64,000 nt of DNA from JBDTSW01 sp963807385. GTDB taxonomy: Bacteria; Actinomycetota; Thermoleophilia; Solirubrobacterales; 70-9. The DNA lies in the NCBI GenBank assembly GCA_963807385.1, contig CAWEBQ010000002.1, forward strand, positions 310,001 through 374,000, given 5' to 3'. The notes below the pieces were generated by a model. That model saw only the letters and a list, made by a program, of their open reading frames with translations, made no database searches and was not told the DNA's origin. Shown piece after piece: positions 1 through 7,190 of the stretch. Position numbers and translations under genes: made by a program. Positions within the stretch are counted from its first letter, which is position 1, and every line of letters begins with the position of its first letter.

Positions 1-1014
1 GCGATCGCGGACTCCAAGATCGCCCAGCTCGCTTCCAACGAGTCCCCGTTCCCGCCTCATCCGGCGGTTGTGGACGCGATCGCGAGGGCGGCCGCCGCGT
101 CGAACCGGTATCCGGACCCGGATGCGACGCTCCTGCGCCGCCGGATCGCGGAGCGCTTCGAGGTCGACTCGCCGCAGGTGGCCGTCGCCAACGGCTCCTG
201 CGAGGTACTGCTGGCCGCGGCGCTCGCGCTGTGCGAGCCCGGAGCGGAGGTCGTGTACGCCTGGCCCTCGTTCTCGATCTACCCGTACCTGGCGCCGCTC
301 TCGGGGGCTCGAGAGATCCGGGTCCCGGTGAACGACCGTGCAGAGCACGACCTGGACGCCATGGCAGCGGAGATCACCGCCGCCACGCAGATCGTGATCG
401 TCTGCAACCCCAACAACCCGACGGGGACGCACCTTCCGGTGGAGCGGATCGGAGCGTTCCTCGAACGGGTCCCCCGCCATGTGACGGTTCTCCTCGATGA
501 GGCCTACGCCGAGTTCCAGACCCACGACGACCCCGACGCCGCGGCGGACCTCCGTCGGGACTACCCCAACCTCGTCGTCCTGCGCACCTTCTCAAAGGCC
601 TACGGGCTGGCCGGGCTGCGCGTCGGCTATGCGCTCTGCGCCCCGGCGTTCCGCGCCGCGATCGACGCTGTGCGCCAGCCGTTCAGCGTCAACGCGGTCG
701 CCCAGGCGGCGGGCGCCGAGGCGATCCTTCACGCCGACGATGTCGCCAAGCGAGTGGAGTCGACGATCGTCGAGCGCGTGACGGTCGAGGAGGGCGTCCG
801 CGAGCTCGGCCTCCGCACGCCCGATTCGCAGGCCAACTTCTCCTGGATCCACCTGGGGGACGCCGACGAGGCCGCCGTGGTCGAGGCGCTCGCCTCGGAG
901 GGGATCGTCGTCAGGCCCGGGACGCCGCTGGGCGGCCCCGGCCACATCCGGGTCAGCTACGGGCGGCCGGAGGAGAACCAGCGTTTCCTGGCCGCCCTGC
1001 GCGCCGCACTCTGA
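1..1014 (+). CDS. hisC: Histidinol-phosphate aminotransferase family protein (5' truncated by window edge)
   Basis: PLP-dependent class I/II aminotransferase. The frame is open from base 1, so the true start lies upstream of the window. The early segment LASNESPFPP matches the N-terminal substrate loop of HisC. NPNNPTG, DEAYAEF and TFSKAYGLAGLRVGY follow; the Lys of TFSK (codon 595-597) is the Schiff-base lysine. HisC makes histidinol phosphate in histidine synthesis. Because it sits directly before the DAHP synthase, tyrA and aroA, it may also or instead work as an aromatic aminotransferase for phenylpyruvate or hydroxyphenylpyruvate; that is inference from context. Family is confident, substrate is not. 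Confidence 0.9.
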   Translation, partial: AIADSKIAQLASNESPFPPHPAVVDAIARAAAASNRYPDPDATLLRRRIAERFEVDSPQVAVANGSCEVLLAAALALCEPGAEVVYAWPSFSIYPYLAPLSGAREIRVPVNDRAEHDLDAMAAEITAATQIVIVCNPNNPTGTHLPVERIGAFLERVPRHVTVLLDEAYAEFQTHDDPDAAADLRRDYPNLVVLRTFSKAYGLAGLRVGYALCAPAFRAAIDAVRQPFSVNAVAQAAGAEAILHADDVAKRVESTIVERVTVEEGVRELGLRTPDSQANFSWIHLGDADEAAVVEALASEGIVVRPGTPLGGPGHIRVSYGRPEENQRFLAALRAAL

Positions 1015-1024
1015 GCCGCGCGCC

Positions 1025-1053
1025 TTGCGTTATTTGGGGCCCCGTGCTACAAG
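1025..1053 (+). promoter_or_regulatory. Promoter of the aromatic leader peptide
   Basis: TTGCGT at 1025-1030 and TACAAG at 1048-1053 are separated by exactly 17 bp, as in a sigma-70-type promoter. It lies just after the hisC stop, and the -10 ends 11 nt before the leader-peptide ATG. The transcript would therefore start only a few bases before that ATG. Confidence 0.5.
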
Positions 1054-1064
1054 ACGTCGCTCCC

Positions 1065-1157
1065 ATGCAGCGCATTCGCACGACTTCGACCGACCTGAGC
1101 GCCCTCGGCGCTCTCCGTCGTGCCCGCCTGTATTCCTGGTATTGGCGATTTAGCTAG
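1065..1157 (+). CDS. Candidate aromatic-amino-acid leader peptide (attenuator)
   Basis: This is a 30-codon ORF (ATG 1065, TAG 1155-1157) in the gap between hisC and the DAHP synthase. Its C-terminal end reads YSWYWRF, with two Tyr, two Trp and one Phe in the last eight residues, all three products of the pathway encoded downstream. A promoter lies immediately before it and a perfect 10-bp inverted repeat begins at its stop codon. That combination is the layout of ribosome-mediated attenuators such as trp and phe leaders. The ORF is too short for usual gene calling. The aromatic cluster, promoter and repeat are visible; the regulatory role is inference. No U-tract follows the stem, so a classical Rho-independent terminator is not evident. 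Confidence 0.6.
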   Translation: MQRIRTTSTDLSALGALRRARLYSWYWRFS

Positions 1158-1210
1158 GCGTCCGGCCCGGCCGACTCGGCCTGCCAAGCAGGGGACTCAT
1201 GCCGGACGCC
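1157..1210 (+). promoter_or_regulatory. Inverted repeat after the leader peptide (possible attenuator stem)
   Basis: GGCGTCCGGC at 1157-1166 pairs perfectly with GCCGGACGCC at 1201-1210. The 34-nt loop holds two mutually exclusive small hairpins: GGCC/GGCC (1169-1172 with 1178-1181) and CCTGC/GCAGG (1180-1184 with 1188-1192). The outer stem starts at the last base of the leader stop codon, so ribosome position would decide whether it forms. Confidence 0.5.
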
Positions 1211-1290
1211 CGCCCCGCGCCCGTAGGCCAGTGCTTGAACGAGAGGAACCGCAACGTGACGGAGACGACCCAGGGCCAGGAGAACCGGCG

Positions 1291-2378
1291 ATGATCGTCG
1301 GGATGGAAGGCCGCTACAACACGGACCAGGTTCGCGACCGCCGGATCGAGCGGATCGTGGAGCTGGTGGCGCCGGAGGCGCTGTTCGGGGAGCTGCCGTT
1401 GGGTGACGAGCGCGCCGCCGCGGTCGTCCGCGGTCGCGAGCAGGTCGCGGCGGTACTCGACGGCGCCGACGACCGGCTCCTCGTCGTGGCTGGACCGTGC
1501 AGCGTGCACGACCCCGAGGCCGCGCTGGAGTACGCAAAGCGCCTCGCGGGCACGGCCGCCGAGCTCTCCGACCACCTCGTGGTCGCGATGCGCGTCTACT
1601 TCGAGAAGCCGCGGACGACGGTCGGCTGGAAGGGCCTGATCAACGATCCCCACCTCGACGGCTCGGGCGATGTGAACGCCGGGCTGCGAATCGCGCGCGA
1701 GCTGCTGCTCGACGTGCTCGACCTCGGGCTCGCCGGTCGGCTGCGAGTTCCTCGACCCGATCACGCCGCAGTACATCGCCGACACGGTCGCCTGGGGCGC
1801 GATCGGCGCCCGCACGACCGAGAGCCAGATGCATCGCCAGCTCGGATCGGGCCTGTCGATGCCGATCGGGTTCAAGAACCGGACCGACGGCAACGTCCAG
1901 GTCGCGGTCGACGCGGTCCGTGCCGCGTCGGTCTCGCATGCGTTCGCCGGGATCGACGACGCGGGCACGCCAGCGATCCTCTACACCACCGGGCAACCAG
2001 GACTGCCACGTGATCCTGCGCGGCGGCGACGAGGGGCCGAACTACGGTGCCGATGACATCGCGGCCACGGTCGAGCTGCTTCGCGCGGCCGGCCTGCGGG
2101 AGCGAGTCGTGGTTGACGCCTCCCACGACAACAGCGCCAAGGACCCCGACCGCCAGGTGACCGCGGCCGAGGGCGTGGCCCAGCAGCTGTCGGCGGGCAG
2201 CCAGGCCATCGTCGGCGTCATGCTGGAGTCGTTCCTCGTCGCCGGCCGCCAGGACCTCGACGCCGCCGGTGACCTCGTCTACGGCCAGTCGGTGACCGAT
2301 GCGTGCCTCGACTGGGAGCGAACGGCGGTGATCCTCGACAAGCTCGCCGGTGCCGTGGGGGCTCGCCGGGGCGGATGA
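1291..2378 (+). pseudogene. Class I DAHP synthase, interrupted by two +1 frameshifts
   Basis: 3-deoxy-D-arabino-heptulosonate 7-phosphate synthase, first step of the shikimate pathway. The AroF/G/H-type protein is spread over three frames. The first part carries VAGPCSVHDPE and the second TTESQMHRQLGSGL and GFKNRTDG. The third carries NQDCHVILRGG and VVVDASHDNSAKD. One extra base near 1731-1736 and one in GGGC at 1991-1994 would restore a normal protein of about 360 residues. ATG 1291 has an AGGAG about 8 nt upstream. A GTG at 1256 with a good ribosome site opens a 12-codon ORF ending at 1294, overlapping this start as ATGA. The insertions may be assembly errors, because every catalytic block is intact. 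The gene overlaps tyrA by 4 nt. Confidence 0.85.
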
Positions 2379-3469
2379 GGATTGGCGTCCTCGGCGTGGG
2401 ACTGATCGGCGGCTCGGTCGGCCACGCCGCCCGTCGCCGCATCGGCGCCGAGGTCGTCGGCTTCGATCCGGAGCCGGAGACCCTCGAGCGGGCGCTTGAG
2501 GTCGAGGCCCTCGACGTGGCCGCCGACTCGGTTGCGGAGGCGGTCGCCGGTGCGGAGGTGATCTTCTGCGCCGCTCCCGTGGCCGCACTGCCGGCCCTGA
2601 TCACCGAGGCGGTCGAAGCCAGCAGCTCCAATGCGGTGGTCACGGATGTCGGCTCGACGAAGGCTGGACTGCTTGCGGCGCTACCCGACGGCGCGGCGCG
2701 CGAGCGCTTCATCGGCGGACACCCCCTGGCCGGCGCCGAGACGTCCGGGGTCGAGCACGCGAGGGCCGACCTCTTCGAGGGGGCGCGCTGGTACCTGACG
2801 CCCACGGAGGTCTCGGGCGGGACCCAGTACGACCTGCTCCAGCGCACCATCGCCGACCTGGGCGCCCGCCCGCAGGCGATCGACGCCGAGGCCCACGACC
2901 GCCTGATGGCGACGGTGAGCCATCTGCCGCACGTCATCGCCAACGTTCTGGTCCAGGAGGCGGCCACGGCACTGGCCGAGGAGTCCGAGCGCCTCCCCGA
3001 GGTCGGGCCGAGCTTCCGCGACACCACGCGCGTCGCGGGAGCCAACCCGGCGATCTGGCAGGACATCTACGCGGCGAACTCCGAGGCGGTAGCCGACGCC
3101 ATCGACGCCGTCTGCGGCCGTCTGGCCGACGCGGCCCGGATCATCAGGGCCCGCGAGGGCGACGCCGTCGGCGAGTGGCACCGCTTGGCCCGCGAGGATC
3201 GCAGGAGGCTGCTCGAGGCCGAGATCGATGGCGGCGAGCTGTTCGAGCTAAGGGTCGCGGTGGAGAACCGCCCTGGGACCGTCGCGGAGATCGCCCTGGC
3301 GCTCGGGCGCGAGCGCGTGAACATCGAGGACATGGCGCTCTACCCCGCCGCGGACCAGCGCACGGGCGCGATCACGCTCTGGGTCGCCGGCGAGGCCGAG
3401 TCCCAGCGGGCATCCACCATCGTGCAGGGACTGGGCCACGGGGTCTCGATCGTCCGCGGCGAGGAGTAG
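2375..3469 (+). CDS. tyrA: Prephenate dehydrogenase with C-terminal ACT domain
   Basis: Oxidative decarboxylation of prephenate (or arogenate) in tyrosine synthesis, cytosolic. The 364-residue protein has a Rossmann NAD(P) motif GVGLIGGS at residues 7-14, then HPLAGAETSG near residue 116 and VSHLPHVIANVL near 190, both typical of TyrA. From about residue 287 an ACT domain (LRVAVENRPGTVAEIALAL) suggests amino-acid feedback control. The start ATG overlaps the DAHP synthase stop (ATGA), indicating translational coupling. aroA starts 6 nt after its stop. Confidence 0.93.
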   Translation: MRIGVLGVGLIGGSVGHAARRRIGAEVVGFDPEPETLERALEVEALDVAADSVAEAVAGAEVIFCAAPVAALPALITEAVEASSSNAVVTDVGSTKAGLLAALPDGAARERFIGGHPLAGAETSGVEHARADLFEGARWYLTPTEVSGGTQYDLLQRTIADLGARPQAIDAEAHDRLMATVSHLPHVIANVLVQEAATALAEESERLPEVGPSFRDTTRVAGANPAIWQDIYAANSEAVADAIDAVCGRLADAARIIRAREGDAVGEWHRLAREDRRRLLEAEIDGGELFELRVAVENRPGTVAEIALALGRERVNIEDMALYPAADQRTGAITLWVAGEAESQRASTIVQGLGHGVSIVRGEE

Positions 3470-3474
3470 GCGGC

Positions 3475-4833
3475 GTGGCAACCGTCCGCTTCGACCCCTC
3501 GGGGCCGCTGCGTGGGTCGCTGCGCCCGCCGCCCGACAAGTCGATCTCGCACCGCGCCGCCATCCTCGCCGCGATGGGGGAGGGGGAGTCGGCCGTACGC
3601 GGCTACCTGGACGCGGCCGACACCAACTCCACCCTCGCCGCGATCGCCGCCCTGGGCGCGATGGTCGAGAAGTTCCCGGATACCGGGAAAAACCCGGGCA
3701 TCGGTGGCGATGCGGTCCGGATTCGCGGCGTCGGCCTGCGCGGGGCCAAGCCGTCGGCCATCGACGTCGGGAACGCCGGCACGCTGATGCGCCTGCTGCC
3801 GGGGTGGCTGGCAGGACAGCCAGGAGGCGAGTGGACCCTCGACGGCGACGAATCCATCCGCAAGCGCCCCGTCGACCGGATCGTCAGCCCGCTCGCTGAA
3901 ATGGGGGCCGCCGTGTCGGCACGGGACGGTCGCGTCCCGCCGCTGGACATCCGCGGTTCCGGGCTCCACGGCATCACCTACCGCCTCCCGGTCGCGAGCG
4001 CCCAGGTCAAGTCCTGCGTACTGCTCGCCGGCCTGCTTGCGGAGGGTGAGACCACGGTGGTCGAACCCGCACCCACCCGCGACCACACCGAGCGGATGCT
4101 GCTGGCAGCCGGGGCCCGGATCGAGGTGGCACCGGCTGCCACCGCGGTAACGATCCGGGGCCGGCTTCCCGGCAGCCGGATCACGGTGGGCCCGGCCGAT
4201 CACCTCGAGCCGCGCGAGCTGACCGTGCCCGCGGACTTCTCCTCGGCTGCGTTCCTGATCGCTGCCGCCGTGCTGGTCAGGCGCAGCGAGGTCACCCTGA
4301 CGGGCACCGGCATCAACCCCACCCGCATCGGCCTCCTTGGAATCCTCAACCGCATGGGCGCCGGCGTCGAGGTCGACGAGGGCGTCGCGAGCGGCGGCGA
4401 GCCGATCGGCTCGATCACGGCCCGGCACGGTCCGCCGCTGGAGGGGGTCCGGGTGGGCGGGAGCGACGTCCCGCTCGCGATCGACGAGCTTCCGCTCGTC
4501 GCTCTGCTCGGGTGCTTCGCCGACGGTGAGACGCACCTCTCCGGCGCGGAGGAGCTGCGCCACAAGGAGTCGGATCGGATCGCGACGGTGGTTGGAGGGC
4601 TCGCCGGGCTGGGGGCCCAGATCGAGGCGACCGACGACGGGTTCGTGGTCGCTGGGGGCCGCGGGCTACGGGGCGGCAGGATCGACTCGCACGGTGACCA
4701 CCGCCTCGCGATGCTGGGGGCCGTCGCCGGCCTCGCCTCGCAGGAGGGCGTCGAGGTGGCGGGCTTCGAGGCCGCCGGCATCAGCTACCCGGGCTTCGAG
4801 GCCGACCTCAGGGCGCTGGCGGCCCCGAGCTAG
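3475..4833 (+). CDS. aroA: 3-phosphoshikimate 1-carboxyvinyltransferase (EPSP synthase)
   Basis: Joins phosphoenolpyruvate to shikimate 3-phosphate. The 452-residue protein contains PPDKSISHRAAILAA near residue 20, NAGTLMRLLPG near 101, GDESIRKRP near 123, ADFSSAAF, EELRHKESDRI near 360 and DHRLAML near the C-terminus. GTG 3475 is chosen because the protein then begins right at the first conserved strand. It follows tyrA by 6 nt, so the block reads DAHP synthase, tyrA, aroA. Its TAG stop lies in a CTAG palindrome shared with the stop of the convergent cupin gene. Confidence 0.95.
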   Translation: MATVRFDPSGPLRGSLRPPPDKSISHRAAILAAMGEGESAVRGYLDAADTNSTLAAIAALGAMVEKFPDTGKNPGIGGDAVRIRGVGLRGAKPSAIDVGNAGTLMRLLPGWLAGQPGGEWTLDGDESIRKRPVDRIVSPLAEMGAAVSARDGRVPPLDIRGSGLHGITYRLPVASAQVKSCVLLAGLLAEGETTVVEPAPTRDHTERMLLAAGARIEVAPAATAVTIRGRLPGSRITVGPADHLEPRELTVPADFSSAAFLIAAAVLVRRSEVTLTGTGINPTRIGLLGILNRMGAGVEVDEGVASGGEPIGSITARHGPPLEGVRVGGSDVPLAIDELPLVALLGCFADGETHLSGAEELRHKESDRIATVVGGLAGLGAQIEATDDGFVVAGGRGLRGGRIDSHGDHRLAMLGAVAGLASQEGVEVAGFEAAGISYPGFEADLRALAAPS

Positions 4834-5159
4834 TCGCGGTTCCTCGGATGACCCTCTCCGGGCCACGGAGAGAGCACCAGCAGGAGGCGGGCATCCTCAG
4901 CGGCGCTCACCTCGTGGCGCTCAGCGGGATCGAACACCGCGAGGAGGCCGGCACCACCCTCGGCGGAGTCACCGCCGGGCAGGTCGATCCGGATCCTCCC
5001 CGAGATGACCAGGATCCAGGCGCGCTCATGGACCTGGTGCTCCTTGAGCTGCTCGCCCGCTGGAAGGTTGATGACGATCGCCCGGCCCTCGTCCTCAGAA
5101 TCGAGGACGACCGGCTGGAAGGGCTCGACGGGAATGGTGGCAAGGTCCCAGTTGCGCAT
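4830..5159 (-). CDS. Small cupin-domain protein
   Basis: A 109-residue single-domain beta-barrel protein. The segment EHQVHERAWILVISGRIRID resembles cupin motif 1 and DPAERHEVSA cupin motif 2, with His residues that could bind a metal. No enzyme activity can be assigned. It is convergent with aroA, sharing a CTAG stop palindrome, and divergent from cmk. A TAGAGT -10 box (5172 to 5167 on the minus strand) ends 7 nt before its ATG, consistent with a leaderless transcript. Confidence 0.75.
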   Translation of the reverse strand: MRNWDLATIPVEPFQPVVLDSEDEGRAIVINLPAGEQLKEHQVHERAWILVISGRIRIDLPGGDSAEGGAGLLAVFDPAERHEVSAAEDARLLLVLSPWPGEGHPRNRD

Positions 5160-5166
5160 GGCGACG

Positions 5167-5176
5167 ACTCTATCCT
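5167..5176. promoter_or_regulatory. Overlapping divergent -10 boxes (cupin / cmk)
   Basis: The sequence ACTCTATCCT reads TAGAGT on the minus strand, 7 nt before the cupin ATG, and TATCCT on the plus strand, 10 nt before the cmk ATG. The two boxes share the TA at 5171-5172, as in a symmetrical bidirectional promoter. Confidence 0.45.
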
Positions 5177-5186
5177 CCTCGCCGCC

Positions 5187-5825
5187 ATGGTGATCGCCAT
5201 CGACGGCCCTGCCGGGGCCGGAAAGTCAACCGTCGCCCGGGCTCTAGCCGCAGGCCTGGGCATCACCTACCTGGATTCCGGGGCGATGTACCGCGCCGTC
5301 GCGCTGGCGACGCTTCGCGCGGACGAAGACCCGGACGACCCGGAGGCGGTGAGCGCGATCGCCGCCGCCCTGGAGCTCGAGCTGCAGGGGGACCGCGTCG
5401 AGCTCGCCGGCGACGACGTGAGTCGCGCGATCCGGGCTCCCGAGGTCAGCGCGATCTCCTCGCGGGTCTCTGTCCACCCTGGCGTGCGCGCCGCGATGGT
5501 CGAGCGCCAGCGATCGATGATCGCGGTCCACGACTATGTGGCCGAGGGCAGGGACATCGGCACCGTCGTCAGCCCCGACGCGCCCCTGAAGGTGTTCCTC
5601 ACGGCGAGCGCCCCGGAGCGCGCGAGGCGTCGCGCGGCCGAGACCGGGGAGCATGCCCGCGACGTGCTCGAGGCTCAGGCCGACCGTGACGCCCGTGACA
5701 CCGAGCGTGAGCACGGCGCCCTGCGGGCGGCCGACGACGCCGTCGAGGTAGACACCACCGGCATGGACATCGACGCGGTGGTCGAACTGATCGCAGACCT
5801 GGCGCGCGAGCGGGGGCTCGCATGA
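5187..5825 (+). CDS. cmk: Cytidylate kinase
   Basis: Phosphorylates CMP and dCMP with ATP. The 212-residue protein begins with IAIDGPAGAGKSTVA (P-loop, residues 4-16), then YLDSGAMYRAVAL, and in the middle AEGRDIGTVV, a hallmark of bacterial CMP kinases. ATG 5187 is the start because it sits four residues before the first beta strand. The stop overlaps the der start as ATGA. The cmk-der pairing is common in Gram-positive bacteria. Confidence 0.95.
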   Translation: MVIAIDGPAGAGKSTVARALAAGLGITYLDSGAMYRAVALATLRADEDPDDPEAVSAIAAALELELQGDRVELAGDDVSRAIRAPEVSAISSRVSVHPGVRAAMVERQRSMIAVHDYVAEGRDIGTVVSPDAPLKVFLTASAPERARRRAAETGEHARDVLEAQADRDARDTEREHGALRAADDAVEVDTTGMDIDAVVELIADLARERGLA

Positions 5826-7183
5826 GCGGGCGGTCGCCCGAGATCGCGGTCGTCGGCTTTCCCAATGTCGGCAAGTCCACTCTCGTCAACCGCCTCGCTG
5901 GCGGTCGCGAGGCGGTCGTGCACTCCGAGGCGGGCGTCACGCGCGATCGCAAGGTGCTCGACTGCGAGTGGAACGGGGCCTCGTTCCGGCTCGTCGACAC
6001 CGGCGGCGTTGATCTGGCGGCGGACGACTCCCTGTCGCGCTCGGTCCAGCGCCAGGCACGGGAGGCGATCGCCGACTCGGCCGTGGTGGCGCTGGTGATC
6101 GACGCCCGCGCGGGGCTAGGGCCGGGAGACGCGGAGGTCGTGGACATCCTGCGGCGCTCCGATGTCCCGGTGGTCGTCGTCGCCAACAAGGTCGACCGCG
6201 CCGAGGACGAGCCGCTCGCCGCCGAGCTCAACGCCCTCGGCTTCGGCGAGCCGCTGCCGGTCTCTGCAACGCACGGCCACGGGACCGGAGACCTGCTCGA
6301 CCGGCTCGTCGAATTGCTGCCCGAGCGCGAGCAGGAGCCTGAGGCCGACGAGGGCGTGAGGGTCGCGGTCATCGGCCGGCCCAACGTGGGTAAGTCCTCG
6401 CTCGTCAATCGCTTCCTCGGAGCCGACCGCGTAATCGTCTCCGACTTGGCGGGAACCACGCGTGACTCCATCGATACCGAGTTCACCCACGATGGCCGGG
6501 AGGTGGTGCTGGTGGATACGGCCGGCCTGCGGCGCCGGACCAAGGTGGCGGGCACGGTGGACTACTACGCGCAGCTGCGCTCGGAGCGGGCGGCTGAGCG
6601 GGCGGACGTCGCGATAGTCGTCTGCGATGCGACTGAGGGCGTGACATCGGAGGACCTGCGCGTGGCCGAGCTGGCGATGAAGACGGGGTGCGCGACCCTG
6701 ATCGCGCTCAACAAGTGGGACCTCGGCGGCACCGACCTGGACGACGCGAAGGCGCGGGTCGCCAAGCGGGTGCGCCAGCGCCCGCCGGTCGTCACCACCT
6801 CGGCCCTCCATCCCCGCAACCTAAGAAAGCTGCTCGACAAGGCGATCGAGCTGGCCGATCGCCGCACGGAACGGATCCCGACCCCGCAGCTCAACCGCTT
6901 CGTCGCGGATGTCGTCGCCCGCCGCCCGCCCCCGGCGAAGCGCGGCCGCCGGCTGCGGCTGCTCTACTCGGCACAGGTCGAGCGTCGCCCGCCCCGCTTC
7001 GCGATCCAGGTGAACGACCGGAAGCTGATCACCAGGGACTGGGCCTACTACCTGGAGAACCAACTGCGCGACCGCTACGCGTTGGAGGGCGTACCCCTGA
7101 TAATCGACTTCGTGCCGAGGCAGGGAACGAGAAGACGGGTGGACGGCCGGGCGCGGCCGACCGCGCGCACCGAGGGGGCGTGA
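5822..7183 (+). CDS. der: GTPase Der (EngA), ribosome assembly
   Basis: Essential double-GTPase for 50S subunit maturation. 453 residues: first G domain with GFPNVGKST (about residue 11) and DTGG; second with GRPNVGKSS (about 184), DTAGLRRRTKV and NKWD; then the KH-like C-terminal domain from about residue 355 (RLRLLYSAQ, PPRFAIQVND, YLENQLRDRYALEGVPL). All G motifs look intact. It is coupled to cmk by a 4-nt overlap. The DUF3352 gene follows 7 nt later and may be co-transcribed. Confidence 0.96.
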   Translation: MSGRSPEIAVVGFPNVGKSTLVNRLAGGREAVVHSEAGVTRDRKVLDCEWNGASFRLVDTGGVDLAADDSLSRSVQRQAREAIADSAVVALVIDARAGLGPGDAEVVDILRRSDVPVVVVANKVDRAEDEPLAAELNALGFGEPLPVSATHGHGTGDLLDRLVELLPEREQEPEADEGVRVAVIGRPNVGKSSLVNRFLGADRVIVSDLAGTTRDSIDTEFTHDGREVVLVDTAGLRRRTKVAGTVDYYAQLRSERAAERADVAIVVCDATEGVTSEDLRVAELAMKTGCATLIALNKWDLGGTDLDDAKARVAKRVRQRPPVVTTSALHPRNLRKLLDKAIELADRRTERIPTPQLNRFVADVVARRPPPAKRGRRLRLLYSAQVERRPPRFAIQVNDRKLITRDWAYYLENQLRDRYALEGVPLIIDFVPRQGTRRRVDGRARPTARTEGA

Positions 7184-7190
7184 GGTCGAG

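Noticed and set aside
1256..1294. GTG at 1256 as the true DAHP synthase start
   Set aside because: It has a good ribosome site but is in another frame and stops after 12 codons. It would require a third frameshift, so ATG 1291 was kept.
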